Part shown: positions 31,864 to 45,289 of the stretch, one piece after another
How positions within the stretch are numbered: the stretch's first letter is position 1
Layout of the letters: each line of letters starts with the position of its first letter
Assembly (NCBI GenBank): GCA_037951105.1
Contig: JBAMJV010008851.1
Location: 1 to 64,000, forward strand
DNA from: Echinarachnius parma
Taxonomy: Eukaryota > Echinodermata > Echinoidea > Clypeasteroida > Echinarachniidae
Length of the DNA: 64,000 nt
Direction of reading: 5' to 3'
Made by a program: the position numbers and the translations under genes
Notes under the pieces: generated by a model
Database searches by the model: none
The model's input: the letters and a program-made list of their open reading frames with translations, nothing else
What the model was told of the DNA's origin: nothing

Positions 31864-34012
31864 TATTGATTTTACGATTTGACATATTACTCCGTCATAA
31901 CTACGTAAGAATGTGCTATTTGATTTGTAAATCAATTTTACATTGATTTGTTTGTCATGTTTGTAATCGTTGGTTTTGTTTTATATTATATTGGATATTA
32001 AAATATTACAAAAATGTATATCGAGAAATCGAGTAGAGAGATTGGAGGGGGAGGGGGTTGTGTGTGTGTGTGTGGGGGTGGGGGGGGGGGGGGGGTGGGA
32101 GTAGGATAATAAGAAGAGGCCAGACGCGAAACTGGGTGCTATACTGCGCAAATATAGACTTAGCAATCTCATACAAAAGTAAAATATTAGTTGAAGAACA
32201 TCCGTTGCGCTTTCCAGATATGAAGGGTTTAAATGAAAAGAAAAAAAAAACGATTTTTACAAAATCGAGATACTAGGAATGAAACCTATTGAAAAAAAAC
32301 ATAGAAATTAATAAGAAAGTCTGTGATACATATCGTCAAAAATACACCTTGGTATGTAATAAGTAATTTATCATACATCTATGTTACATACCAAATAAAT
32401 CAAATTACTCATATATGGAGACATCTTAAACAAAAACAACAACATCGGACTGATTTTGTCCACCCAGTAATACGTCTATCAGTAATGTTTTGAATGGTTT
32501 GTCATACATCCCCCGCCCCCGCCCCCGTCAGTATTACCATTCTACGCCACTGAATGTATACACAAGTATATTTTTGCTACTGGATACAAAATAGTGTATG
32601 TATATAAAGCGGATAATGATGTATGGTTGAATCGTCAAGGGTTTGACTGTATACGAGTATCATTGACATTGTGATATACATTAATTGCATGCGCTCAGAC
32701 CTTTTAACGGAATTAAACTGCAATTGTTCGATTACATTTCTCGGTTGAGAGAAGCCGCTTCTCAGTAAGCCTGAAGGCGAAATGAATCATAAAATATGTC
32801 ATTACGAAACAAAAATAGATAGATATCATTTTGGAGAAACAAAACTAATCCATTTCCATAGTGATTTGCAAAACTTATTAAAAAAAACCGCCGAAAGAAA
32901 AATCCCTTTTTAGGGCTTCGTTGATGAGAAACCAACACGGCTATCATCATCCAGTATACACTTGTGTGTATTTTTTACTCCCTTGGGAACAAGACTAGCA
33001 AAGCTACATAGGTGGGGAGGCGATTAACTCCATCGACTATATAGTGTAAAACACTAACTAGGTGCTAAGTATAATTATATACATTCCTCTTTACAACTAC
33101 AAGCCTTTGCTTGTATATGGGATCGGAAACCATTAAAAATAATCATATATTTACTATTTCTATGTTTTGTGATTGAAATAAGCTGAAACTGAATCTGAAT
33201 TCGAAAGCAATAACGGTACAAACACAAAACGGAAATACTTTAACGGAAAATGACCACATTAAGACAGTGTATATAGCATCAATTTTATACACGCGTAGGA
33301 TAGAAGCACGGTAGACGCGTACGTCCTAGACAATGGACTAGTCTTCGTCTGCAGACCCATGAACACACAACTTAGTATGATTATAATTGTTCACATTATA
33401 ACATTTTCGGGAAATCTATTTTCTGAACGTTTTGGTGGAATGGACCACTATATATAACTAATATATTTAATTCATTAGAAAAATACAGTTTGGGTATGAT
33501 AGACATACAAAATAATATTGTTGCATTCTTAGCCCTATAATCTAAAATTGAAGAATACATCTAGGGTTAGTGTCTTTTCTATGAATATGGACCCTGGGCA
33601 TTGCTGGACAGCATACAAAGGCAAGGAGAGTAGACACGAAAAAACAACATAATAAAAAGTATTTGCGATCGCATGCAAGGTAATGAAATCAATTGTATAC
33701 GATGAAAAATAAACGTGCAAGAATTTAAGCAGAAAATAAGATTAAAATGAATCGAAGTATGAATTGAGTGGATACTTAGAAAAAGAAAATCCGATATAAA
33801 TTCATCAGAATAAAAAACAAATCAAATATAAAAAAAAGAAAATGGTCTCGAGCAGAAAGAAACAAGAGAACAAGAGCAAACACTCCCCAGGCACACGATC
33901 ACGTAGATCAATTTTCAATTACGCGTGCCAACAATGCAGATATTACGAGAGTAATATCGCTATCAACCAAGCAAACAAATGCGATCTTCATACCAACACT
34001 CGGTTAAAGGGA
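31864..34012. other. Non-coding region, no recognised gene
   Basis: A (GT)n plus poly-G tract lies at 32059-32097. Two short TACC-bordered AT stretches near 32340-32390 mirror each other (ggtatgtaata and ttacatacc). No coding signal was seen. Confidence 0.6.
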
Positions 34013-34430
34013 CACTGTCTTTGTGTGTTTGCGGGCGATATAACGGGGAGGCGCCATTAGCCATCAGACGCGCGGCGCCATCTTGCGAACGCCTTGAGCA
34101 TGGTCCGCACAACCTTTAACTGTTGTTTGCTTACCCCCCGCCAGGACCACAATTTATTGATTACAAGTCGATTTCTCGGTCACCAAATGGGGGCGCTATT
34201 TGCAATATTTGAAAACAAATGTTTTTCAAGTTGTCAATTATCAACAAATGACCCCTTTACGGTTCACCTTGTAGAGTAGTAACTCTCTACTTTTCACGCA
34301 TGTTTCCTCACAAACAATTGAATTATAAGTCGATTTCTCGGTCACCATTGGGGGCGCTATTTACAATATTGATATTATTGTATTAATGTTATTTATAAGT
34401 TGTACACTGTCCCGAACACTGTCCCTTTAA
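34013..34430. mobile_element. Family D inverted-repeat element, TTAAAGGGACACTGT
   Basis: TTAAAGGGACACTGT at the left is mirrored by ACACTGTCCCTTTAA at the right. The interior has two direct copies of agtcgatttctcggtcacca with gggggcgctattt. Length 418 bp. Confidence 0.82.
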
Positions 34431-34587
34431 CGGTTCACATTTTAATGTACCCCTTCTCTCTCTGCCTTTCAGTCCAGTTTCCCCCCTCAACTCGATGTTT
34501 GCTAACCTCGGATCACAATTTAATTACAAGTCAATTTCTCGGCTCGGCACTCTCGCGCGTGGTTGCCTGATACCCTCAGCTCAAAGG

Positions 34588-35760
34588 GATTAAGACTGGT
34601 GTTGGGGGATATTATGACCGGGATAACTTGTGCGTGCATGAACTTCAACTTTTTTTCCCGAAAGAGGCGGGGGCAGAGGAACAGGGGGCGGGGGGGGGGG
34701 GGGGGGGGTGATCAAGAAGAGAGGTGCAATGAGTAGGCAATTCATGAGTGTATTCGGTGCAGAATATCAGACGGATGAATGTTTGTGCATTTACTTAACT
34801 CTTTTATCACTGTAGAACTATTTTCTCTCTAGCGGTTGTGGCGTTGAGGGTTGAGGTATTATGACCTGGATAATTTCACCCTTGTGCGTGCATGAACTTC
34901 AACTTTTTTCCCGAAAGAGGTGGGATCAGGTGGGTGGGGATAGGGGAAGTGATCAACATGATCAAGAAGAGAGGTGCAAGGAGTAGGCAGTTTATAAGTG
35001 TATTTGGTGCAGAATATTAGACGGATTAATTTTTGTGCATTTACTCTATAAAACTCTTTAATCACAGTACAACTATTTTCTCTCCAGCGGTTGTGGCGTT
35101 GGGGGTTGATTTATTATGACCGGGATATAACTACACTCTTGTACGTGCATGAACTTTTAACTTTTGTTCTGAAAGAGGCGGGGGCATAGGGGGAGGTGAT
35201 GGGGGAAGATATCATATAGAGAGGTGCACGAAGTAGGCATGTGTATATATTCGGCGCAGAATATCAGACGGATTGTGCATTTACTAAACTCTTTAATCAC
35301 AGTACAACTATTTTCTATCTAGCGGTTGTCGCGTTGAGGGTTGAGGTATTATGACCGGGATATACTTCACCCTTGTGCGTGCATGAACTTCAACTTTTTT
35401 TTTCTTCGAAAGAGGTGGTGGCAGAGGGGGAGGGGATGGGGGAAGTGATATAGAAGAGAGGTGCAAATAGTAGGCAATTATTCATGAGTGTATTCGGTGC
35501 AGAATATCAGACGGATTAATTTTTTTTGTGCATTTACTAAACTCTTTTATCACCGTAAAACTAATTTCTCTCCAGCGATTGTGGTGTTGAAGGTTGAGGT
35601 ATTATGACCTGGATAACTTCACCCTTGTGCGTGCATGAACTTAAATCTTTTTCCTCGGAAGATGTGGAGGCAGAGGGGAAGGGGGGAGGAAGGGGGGAGG
35701 AAGGGGGGAGGAAGGGGGGGGGGGGCAGATCAAAAAGAGAAATGCAAGTAGGACGTTTAT
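34588..35760. repeat. ~250-bp tandem array, 5 copies
   Basis: tctagcggttgtggcgttga-type sequence recurs at about 34831, 35086, 35321 and 35573. Each unit carries tattatgacc, cttgtgcgtgcatgaacttc, a purine/G-rich stretch and cagaatatcagacggat. The last unit ends in an expanded ggaagggggga repeat at 35675-35725. Poly-G length differs among units. Confidence 0.92.
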
Positions 35761-36510
35761 GACTGTATTTATAAGAATTTTTTCCAAAAGTGATATTTCA
35801 GATTTCAAAAATATACAAATATCCTAAGACTCTTCTGAATGATGTCAGTTATTTTCATTAAAAAAGAACAAATCGTTCTTCATGTACAGTGAAAAATGTA
35901 CGTAAACCATGCATATAACGTGCACTTTCTATTCACCCTTTATCAATGCATAATCTCAGTCAGTCTGACAATTTTTTTCTGAAGTTTGCCCGACATAGGA
36001 ACAGCTTATAATGTTCATGCATGCAAGTTGGTTTTTAAATAATTATCATATTGCATTGAATATAAACATTTATAACCTTATATGAACTAGAGATAATAAG
36101 TGCATATACATTTTAAATACATAATAAAATAAGTATGTTGAACAAAAGAAAACCGATGTCTCCCTTCACGTTCCAAACACTATTCTAACTTACACTAACT
36201 CTTTTGAGGAAGGGGACATGTACATGTTTTATGATATTCATATCAATTTATATTCATATTATATTAATTATCCATCTACAAATTATGAGAACCAAATTAC
36301 TGTTCCGCTTATTTGAGTATTCATCATGAGTTGTGAGAGCTGTATGAGTGTGGGTGGGTAGTGGTTATGGGGCAGCAGTAAAATGAATTGCATTGGTTCC
36401 CAATAAAAAAAATCGTGTGTCCTTCAAAATAACACCCAAAGCTATCTCTGATCTCTCCTATCTTTTCAAACGAATCGTATTGTATAAATGAAAATGAGCT
36501 TAGAACAATT
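35761..36510. other. AT-rich region without recognised features
   Basis: No coding frame, repeat or RNA gene was recognised. Confidence 0.6.
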
Positions 36511-36565
36511 GGGCTCTCCTGGAATCGAAAACGAGACCTTTGGATTGCTAGACCGGCAGCTCATC
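36511..36565 (-). ncRNA. Degenerate tRNA-like fragment
   Basis: On minus, GCCGGTCTAGCAATCCAAAG and GTCTCGTTTTCGATTCCAGG align with the anticodon-to-T-arm part of the element at 12488-12566. The A-box half is lost. Confidence 0.5.
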
Positions 36566-36602
36566 ATTATTTGAAACAAAGTAAGCACCTTTCCGGCAAA
36601 GG

Positions 36603-37113
36603 TTAAAGGTACCCTTGAGTATTGGTCCCGAATTGCTCCTTGACACTAAATTGGTTGGTTTTAATTCCATTTGAAAGTTCATTGAATAAAACATGTGAAA
36701 TGAGAATCATTCCCTTTCGAATGCTCTAATAGTTGTACAATTTGATTTTAAAATATTTTATTTATAAGTCTACACTGCTGGGGGACATCATAACCTTTTA
36801 GAAAAAGACAACAAATGCTTATAGACTTCTTTGAACAAATTCAAAATAGGTTTTTACATAGTTGTTGATGATATCTCTATTTTAATCATTATAACAAAAA
36901 AAAACATCACAGGCACATTTTCTATGAGTTTTTAGAGAGCGCCTTTTTGAGTTGTAACGGCTCTTTTTGAATGATAACAGGGTTTTTACTTAGTCGTTTG
37001 TAATTGTTTATACCTTTCGAGCATGGTGGAATTATAACTATCAGTTTGTACCGCAATGGTGCAGGTTTTGGTTACTAAAAATAAGATTAATCTAAACTCA
37101 ACTATCCCTTTAA
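36603..37113 (-). mobile_element. Family B inverted-repeat element, diverged copy
   Basis: The right end aactcaactatccctttaa, read in reverse, matches the left end of the copy at 60117 (TTAAAGGGATAGTTGAGTT), and the inner landmarks gcaggttttggttactaaaa and ttcaaaaagagccgtt are shared. The left terminus is diverged. Confidence 0.75.
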
Positions 37114-38555
37114 ACGGGCTATAATTATTATTCAAAGTCAGTGAAATAAAACAAAACTATGGGAAAGCGTGTGCAAAATAAATGCAAGCAAACCGCGCTA
37201 CACCATTAAAATGCATTGTTCTAATAGTGACACGAACGTTCTTAAAGGTATCCAATTATATCCATTAACTTCATACGTTTTTTTCTCCGAAAAGGATATT
37301 TGAGATTTCAATCATAAACCAACATCTATGTTATATTCTTCCGTATGTTGTGTAATAATTTCATAGAAGGTGAAAACTTATGTCATTTTAAAAAAATAAT
37401 ATGCACACATTGCCTATTGATTTTGATTGCAATAAAAAAAGCATTCCAGAACGCCTTTCGATTCAATCATAATTATCTTCATAATTAGGGAGACATTTTA
37501 AAACAAATCAAAACCAATTTCATTCTTCTAACGGCTACAATAAGCCAAACAACACGCTATACAAGAGAAATGTGCAAGCCCCAATTGATTTTGGTTGAAT
37601 TATTTTCACAAAGTTAATGGATCACTCTAATATAGCACCTTAATTTCCCCCCCGTCAAATTGATTACGGTTTTTATTAGCACCGTGTTGTCAAAAGCCAT
37701 GCAAGTTGACACAGTAAATTACTGAACGCTTGTGGCTGCTGTTTCATTTTACTGAGATAAAAACGTCCTAAAATGATCTCTTGCGAGTTTCGGGACAGAT
37801 TTACAGAACGTCAATCACGTCCTTGAATATTCCACTATCACATACTCTCATTTATAATTATTGCTATCATTATCCAACGAGAATTGATCCGGAACATTTT
37901 CATTAAATAAAAAACAAATATTTCAACATTATTAGAGATACATTTGAAAAATTAAAAACCCATTTCATTCTGCCGTTATCATATGCCAAACAACAAGGGA
38001 AAATAGAAGTGTGAAAGAGTAAATTCGGTTAAATTTGACAATTTTAATGATAATTTTAAGTAGGCACGTGCTGTCTCAGACTATGATTTTTAAAAATGTA
38101 ATTGTGTTCTAAGACTAGTTTATCGTCAATAATTGTCAGATTATACAATTAATCCGAATTGTAACAAGAAACATCTATTCCACATTAATTATAATAAAGA
38201 TTTTAAAGATCATGAGCAGTGACCGATTTATCAGGCATATGTCATATAAATGGCCTTAATCTTTGATTGATTGTGACTGCGCAGTCGCGCAAATCTATTT
38301 TCAATTACCCAAAGAGAATTACGTAATGCGTTCCGGTCCGAATCCGGCCGGTGACGTCACCAAAGCAAATTTTTCAAGATGATGTGTTTACATTATCCAA
38401 TGTCTAACATTAATTGGGCGGTTAACATGCTTAACCTGTACGAAGAGACCAATCGATTCTATCTGCTGTGAGTGTGGTAGATAGTCTTGAAATGCTCTCT
38501 CAGATTGTAATTAATATATTAACAACAAGTGATTCATTCGAAAGCTAGAGAGAGT
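37114..38555. other. AT-rich region without recognised genes
   Basis: Loosely repeated phrases (cattctgccgttatcatatg and ccaaacaac; also near 37520 and 61380) suggest another old dispersed repeat. There is no coding signal. Confidence 0.5.
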
Positions 38556-38559
38556 GAGT

Positions 38560-39170
38560 AGTTGTAAGTACTTGGGACAAACTCTGAACATACAAGACAC
38601 CACGTAAGAAGAAGTAATGTTAAGAGTAAAAGCAGGATGGATAAATTTTGGAAGATACAAACTGATACAAATTATGTTGATCGATACAAATATACCCATG
38701 TCACTAAGAAGAAGATTGTTTAATCAATGAATTCTAACAACCATGACATATGGATCAGAAACATGGTCATTGACAAAAGAACTAGAACCGAAGCTTGTGA
38801 CAACTCAACGAGCTATGTAGAGAAAAATGTTGCAATGATCTCTGAGAGACAAAATCAATCAAAAAGTCATAAGACAGAAAACAAAGGTTAAAGACATCAT
38901 GGAAAAAGTAACATAATCAAAATGGAGATGGGCTGGGCATGTAGCAAGACCTCAGGACAATAGATGGACACATTGTTTAACGGAATGGCAACCGAGGAAG
39001 GGAAAGAGAAGAAGAGGAAGGCAACAGAACAGATGTAGAGATGACTAACATCATACACGGAAACGGCCGCGTGGCCCAGGATATAGCTAGAGACAGAAGA
39101 GAACGGAAATATCATGAGGAGGGTTTTGTTCAACGTCTGGATGAACTATGGCCGGATAGATAGACATATT
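38560..39170 (+). pseudogene. Dead non-LTR retrotransposon tail (end of reverse-transcriptase ORF)
   Basis: Translated in one frame with stops ignored, it gives YLGQTLNIQDTT, MLRVKAGWINFGRYK, SKWRWAGHVARPQDNRWT and EWQPRKGKRRRGRQQ. This is the C-terminal region after the polymerase domain in many animal non-LTR elements; KWRWAGHVAR and GKRSRGRP are typical. Numerous in-frame stops make it inactive. The polymerase core is absent. The exact clade (RTE, Jockey or similar) cannot be fixed by eye. Confidence 0.8.
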
Positions 39171-41186
39171 AATTGGTTGGTTATTTGTCTGTTAAAGACG
39201 CATTCAATCAAGCAAGATCAATATTTCTTGCAGTATTAAATATTACATTGCAATATTAAATCTAGATACCCTATTCAGAGGCGCATTATTACCCTTAGAT
39301 ATTATAGGCGAAGTTCCAACCCGATATTATCTTGTCAAATCCTCGGAAAGAATGGTATACCCTAGTCTTTTGACAAGCCTGTCTCGTCTGAACTGAGTTG
39401 AATGCAAGGAACGACTGGACAGCGCGACTACAATGCACACTCTCTTGGCGAGACAGTCTTTTCGCAAATGGATTGCTCTCCGATGAACTTCTTTTGTTAA
39501 GTATTGAATTCCTCTACCTATGAGTTGCGCCCACTCAGGAAGCCGGGTTATCACGTACTCATGCATTATGCATCATTCCCCAACGCAAGACACAAACTAT
39601 ACCACAGTGAATCGACGCTGCACGCTGAAGCAATACAAAGGTCCGATGCAAAGCAACACACACACATACACGCACACGTCCCGATGTCACACACACAAAC
39701 ACACACATACACACACAGCCTACACAGGGATGTGTTTGTGTATAAAATGCTATGTACTGGGCGAGTATGCCGACGTACACGTAGTTCATATTTAAATGGG
39801 AGAGGCAAAGAGACGTTTGACTGTACAGAAAGACGTATGCTTAATGCAGTAGATATATCACAAAACTATGCATGATTCATTAAATCAAGCTTATGCATAT
39901 TCATGAGCCAGTAGACGCGTAAAGGCGAGGGGATCGCACGTGAATTCATCATTTTGCCAGATAGCCTCCATCAGGCGTTCAGTCGTTCCTGATCTTGCAT
40001 GCAGCGCAGCCATTGCTTGCTTGAGACACGAAGCCTTGTTAAAGGCTAGGTATACCCAAGCTGCTCTCTAAGAGCTTTAATGGCCAATTTGTACTCGACC
40101 CTAATTACAAATTATAATCCTGGATAGAGAACAGCAAACGAAGATGAAATGCCTTGTTAGAGGACATAAAATGAATGTTGAGGCATCAATAAATGGTTTT
40201 GAACTCGGGACCCCGTGAATAGAAGTCAAGCGCATATCCGTGGTACGACTGCCCCACAAATGATCTTAATAGCTGGAAGTATGACAACTACCGTATGCTG
40301 TTGACACAGTAATTTTGGTCTTGTTTGAAGAACAAATATCAAAGGTGAATAAAACGTAATCCATTTTATGTGCACTCTTTTTAATTATGATTAAAATTGC
40401 ATTGCAAAATGCTTCTATAAATGGAATCTAATGATTATTCTGAGTACATATATATTCTAATCTGTTCATTAACCTTCCAATCTGTATGGCATAGTCTTTT
40501 TAATGTTAGGGATGACATTTACTCTCCATGTTAGCCATATACATCGATTTTATCTCATCAAACCAAACCAAAGGGTAAGCTTTTCCAATCTTATAAATTA
40601 TGGAAGTAATTAATCGCATGACGGGGTTTTATGAACATAAAAACTCATAGCAAATAATTATGCCACAACAAGTCGATCGCCTCCCATGTAGAAATTGTTA
40701 TCAATTCAACAAACGTGTTCCCAGTAGTTAGACGGTTCTTTTAATGCTAGTTTTACAGTTTTTTCAAACTTTCGCTCATGATTCTTCTTATTCACCTTGT
40801 TATAAAGCGAACGTCACATGTCTGGGGTGGACTTGTGACGCAGGATCTTTAAAGTCGCTGCATCGTCAAAGTCAGAAATGCGCACAGCTAGGGCGGTGCC
40901 ATGTCTTTATAAAGAACCAGACGGAATCGTGACACTCGCGCAGTCATATACAAGAAACGTACGTGTGTTACCAACAGAGCACGTGACGTGCGTGTAATAG
41001 TAATAATGGCGGCTTCCTATATGTTCGGTGAATCACGCCCTCTGTCGTGAAGACGCATCACCTTTAATGCTCTATTCATCAAGTCATGACATTTCCAGTG
41101 ACCTGGCATTACGCGCTGAATTATCGACTGGCATCAGGTGAGTCCTCTTGACCCAACCCGCTTATATGATGTTGGCACTCAAGCTT
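39171..41186. other. Non-coding region with small repeats
   Basis: A (CA)n-rich stretch lies at 39658-39716. A degenerate tRNA-like element (minus strand; B-box-like GAGTTCAAAACC) lies at 40197-40258. At 40757-40850 a reversed end of family C is recognisable (gattcttcttattcacc and gtctggggtgga). No gene was seen. Confidence 0.6.
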
Positions 41187-42325
41187 TTAAAGGGATATAT
41201 TAATAGGATCTAGCAACTTTGTTGACATGTGCAAGAAGTGATCAATGGATGATAAAAAATAATGTGTATATTTTATATCTGATATGTCCACTAAGAAATG
41301 TGTAAACATCTCAAGTTAAATGGATATTATTTTGACGAGTATTGAGCGAAAATGCAAAGTAATATTTGCGGACTAATTCCATTGATTTTGTACACAGGTA
41401 TAACTTTCAAGTGGATAATTAAAAATCCGAAAACTTTAATTGTAAATTTCTTTTTAACGAACGGGGGGAAAAAAACCCTGTTCTATGCTTCTATTGGTAA
41501 TACGAAAGACATCAATGAACGAGAGAACCACTAGAAGTCTGAGTAAGTTTGGTAGATTTGGACAATGTTACTAGATCCTTTTGTGCAAATGACAATAATG
41601 TATAATTTATGTGATCTGATATGTCCTTTGTTTTCATTTATGTTAAATGGATGTTATACTGTTATATGGCCAAGTATTGAACGAAAATGTAAAGAGATAT
41701 CTGCTCACTCATTTGCATAACTTGGTACACATTTTAAACGCTCACAGGGAGACTTTTCAAATGAAAACATTTCCATCGTAGCAATTAAATAACAACAGAG
41801 AAATTCGTCAAACCGAAACCTGTTCCATGCATGCTTCTATTACGAATATTCTATTGTAATACGAATATAACAAAGTTTGTAAAAACTGACAGAGTTCTTA
41901 GTAAGTCCTGTCAATGCTGGCAATGTTACTAGAGCCCTTTAAATGGATCTAGTAACTTTGTTGACATGTGCAAAAAGTGATGAATGGCTGATGAAATATA
42001 TATTGTTGTTATCTCATATGTCCACAGGGTATTGTGTGAACATTTCAAGTCAAATGGACATTGCATGGCCAAGTAATGAGCGAAAATGCAAAGTGATAGT
42101 CACTAACTCACTGCACTCAATTTGTACACGGTAAGAAAAACTCCGGTGGAGTTTTTCTTATCTGAATACTTCAATCGTACATATCTTTGTAACGAAAGGG
42201 AAATTTGAAAAACCGAAACCTGTCCCATGATTTTATTGGTAATAAGAATACAACAAGGTATGAGGGAACCGCTAGAATTAAATATTTTTTTTGAGGATTT
42301 GGACAATGTTACTAGAGCCCTTTAA
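41187..42325 (-). mobile_element. Three head-to-tail family A elements
   Basis: Copies span 41187-41582, 41583-41942 and 41936-42325. Each has the landmarks gatctgatatgtcc or ctcatatgtccac, gccaagta(t/a)tga(a/g)cgaaaatg, ccatgcttctatt or equivalents, and a right end of acaatgttactagatcc or acaatgttactagagcccttt. The third copy begins with the right terminal TTTAAA of the second. All are in the same orientation. Confidence 0.85.
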
Positions 42326-42998
42326 CATGTAGTGCGTCCGTTTGGCAGACCTGAAATCTAATAATGTGTAATGAAATGTAACAATAATCTGGAGAAAATA
42401 CAGTTGAATAACACGTCAAAGAAGGGCATATTCGGAAATCGAGACTCTCAGAAATGTCTAACGCAAACCAAGCATAAATACAGGTTCTTGGATGTCACAT
42501 ACACAAGAAATCGGCGCCCAATTGAGATTTATATGTGCTTTTATCATGACATCTCAAATGCGCGTGAATTCGAAGAATAAGAAGTGACTTCACGGGTAGT
42601 TTGAGAATCCCCTTCCCATCCGTCACGGTGTAGACGGGCAGAAAATAAGCAGGGTAGCCTAAACACATATCTTAAAGGCCCATTGTCGGTTTGGAGGAAA
42701 ACAGCACAATGGCTACAATTACTAAATGACTGAAGTATAGGCGTGGTCGACGTATTATATTCATGCAGCCCAAAACACAATGAAACAAAAGATTCCTTCT
42801 GTACCAACTAAGTGTAACAATATTATTGAAATTAATTACAAAATTAGTTTGTGTGTGTTATTCCAATTTTTTAAACGCTGGCAGCGCGTTTTTCAATGGA
42901 TTATGCCTGTGCGTTGAAAAGATAATGTTAATTGATTACACAACACAAAGTATTTCAACGTTTTTTGGACTTTTCATTCACGGTGTGTTAATAAACAT

Positions 42999-43364
42999 TT
43001 AAAGGGACTTAGTAACATTGTCCAAATCCTCAACATCCAATTGGAATTCTAGCGGTTCCCTCATACCTTGTTGTATTCGTATTAACAATAAAATCATGGG
43101 ACAGGTTTCGGTTTTTCAAATTTCCCTTTCGTTAAAAGATATTTACGATTGAAATTCAGATGTTACATACTCCAACGGATCGCGAAAACCGTGTATAAAG
43201 TGAGTGCAATGAGTTTGTGAACATCACTTTGCATTTTTGCTCATTACTCGGCCATATAACGTCCATTTGACTTGAAATTTTCACACAATACCCTGTGGAC
43301 ATATCAGATAACAAAAATATACATTGTACCAACCATTCATAACAACGTTACTAGATCCCTTTAA
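42999..43364 (+). mobile_element. Family A inverted-repeat element
   Basis: The termini TTAAAGGGACTTAGTAAC.. and ..GTTACTAGATCCCTTTAA are intact. One of the better-preserved copies, 366 bp. Confidence 0.9.
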
Positions 43365-43621
43365 GAGTGTCTCAACAACCCTGAATAGTGCTTTAAAGCG
43401 TGAAGGCGAAAGACGGATGTTACACGTCCGTGTCTCAATGGCGTGAGAGTGCCATCGACAGATTTGGGACATTATGTCAATTTTTCGAGCGGAAAACATT
43501 TGTAAACATTAAAGCGCAAAGCCTTGCTGTCATGTAGAATGCGTATATAACACACTTGCATGCATTGAGCATGTCGAGTGCGAGTGCTATATAACAGGTC
43601 AAACGAACGAGATCAATAATG

Positions 43622-44010
43622 TTAAAGGGACTAAGTAACATTGTCCAAATCCTCAAAACTTACTTGGAACTTTAGTGGTTCTCTCGTACCTTATCATACT
43701 CATATTAACAATAAAAGCATGGGACAGGTTTCGGTTTTTCAAATTTCAATTTCGTTCAAAAGATATTTACGATTGAAGTGTTCAGATGTGAAATTGTATA
43801 TACGGGATAATTTAAGCCGTGTACAAAGTAAGTGCAATGAGTTAGTGAATATCACTTTGCATTTTTGCTCATATCTCAGCCAAAAAAACATCCAATTAAC
43901 GTGAAATTGTCACACATTACTTTGAGGACATATCAGATCACACCAATACACATTTTATTAATCACTCATCACTTTTTGCACTTGTCAACAAAGTTACTAG
44001 ATCCCTTTAA
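43622..44010 (+). mobile_element. Family A inverted-repeat element
   Basis: The termini TTAAAGGGACTAAGTAAC and GTTACTAGATCCCTTTAA are flanked by TTAA-containing sequence on both sides. The interior is near-consensus (acaggtttcggtttttcaaa, ttacgattgaagtgttcaga). It serves well as a family reference. Confidence 0.92.
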
Positions 44011-45066
44011 AGGAAAATGTACTATAAACACGAAACACGAAACATGAATGTTTGAAACAGATTAATGGCGCCATACAAGTGCTTTGGATCATCATCATTG
44101 TCTAACCGACCAACCAACTAATGACCAGACTCATCTATTTTGAATTTCTCATCTGATACTGGATGATGCAGGAACATTATTTCTTCATGGAAGGCGAACA
44201 ATCCATGTCATTTGCATGAATTGGGATCGGGGGCGGTAGGTTAAACAAATACGATCAAACCAGAACATGGCACATGAATAATGATAACAAGAGTCATCTA
44301 TTTAAACACTCCATGCGCGGAGATGGGAGGGTACTGTTTGAAAGGAGGGGGGGGGGGGGGGGGGGGAGGGGGTAAAAATCACCTGGATAATGGTTAACCC
44401 CTGTCCATCTCCCCACTTAGTTACGATCCAGTTTATGGTATCTTGTCATGCTGCATGTGTCCCCTTTCATCCCGATAACATAATGGGCTGGGCAGCGGAG
44501 GGGTAAAGATGTATCATCAATACGATTTCCACCAGTCCTGGCCCATGCTTCCTCCCTCATGTGTAGTTTAAGATTATACTTTTCAAACCATAAGACTTGG
44601 TCTTGATGTATATTGTCATGTTATGTATTATCTAAAAATTATGCATTTACTAAACACGCAAAAGGGAGCATCGGAGAGGTTAAATACTTCAGTCTAGCTA
44701 GGATAACTGGAAAATTGCATACCTGTCACCCCCTTCCCCCGCCCCCAACGATGTACACATCGCCATACGCTTCACACCGTATAGCGTATAATTATTTTAG
44801 CGCTTACAATATTATTTTCAAACCGTCCAGCGCTTTAACTCGTATATGATGAGCGCTGGACAATTGTATCCCTGCCCCACAACTTAGTTACACTTCGGCT
44901 AAATTTCGTTTCAAGCCGTAGAGCGCTTTATCTTCATATTATCTTTGTCATGTAAAAGGTAAAATTGATTTGCGGGATCGCCAAACGGCGCCACGCCCGG
45001 AAAGGTCAGGGAGATTTTGAGATTTGTCAGCCTCAGCTGGAGGAATGAAAAAGGAAATGTGAATGA
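44011..45066. other. Non-coding region with a poly-G tract
   Basis: A G-run lies at 44347-44366. Related phrases with agcgctttaact and gagcgctttatct at 44770-44940 suggest a small degenerate repeat. No gene was seen. Confidence 0.6.
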
Positions 45067-45288
45067 TTAAGCCCGGCGCAGACAGGGCCGACTCGACCCG
45101 ATCCGACGGGTTTCGAGTCAGATCGGCTCTGTGTGTGCGTGGCCCCACGTCTCCGATTTTGTCAGTCGGAAGCCATTCGGGCCCGATTCCACATGTTGAA
45201 TCGGCCGCGACCGAATCGGGCTGACTGTAGCTTTCAGTCGGGTCTGGTCGGATCGGGTCGAGTCGGCTCTGTCTGCGCCGGGCTTAAC
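45067..45288. mobile_element. GC-rich foldback element, TTAAGCCCGGCGCAGACAG ends
   Basis: TTAAGCCCGGCGCAGACAGG plus GCCGACTCGACCCGATCC is mirrored by GGATCGGGTCGAGTCGGC plus TCTGTCTGCGCCGGGCTTAA. Stems are about 40 bp each. A diverged half-copy lies at 56353-56470. It is much richer in CpG than its flanks. Confidence 0.9.
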
Positions 45289-45289
45289 C

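Noticed and set aside
44727..44770. Alternative VGLUT exon 1 giving MCTSLGAGEGGDR
   Set aside because: Phase fits, but the donor GTATGC is weak, the sequence is a G-rich simple stretch, and nothing promoter-like lies upstream.
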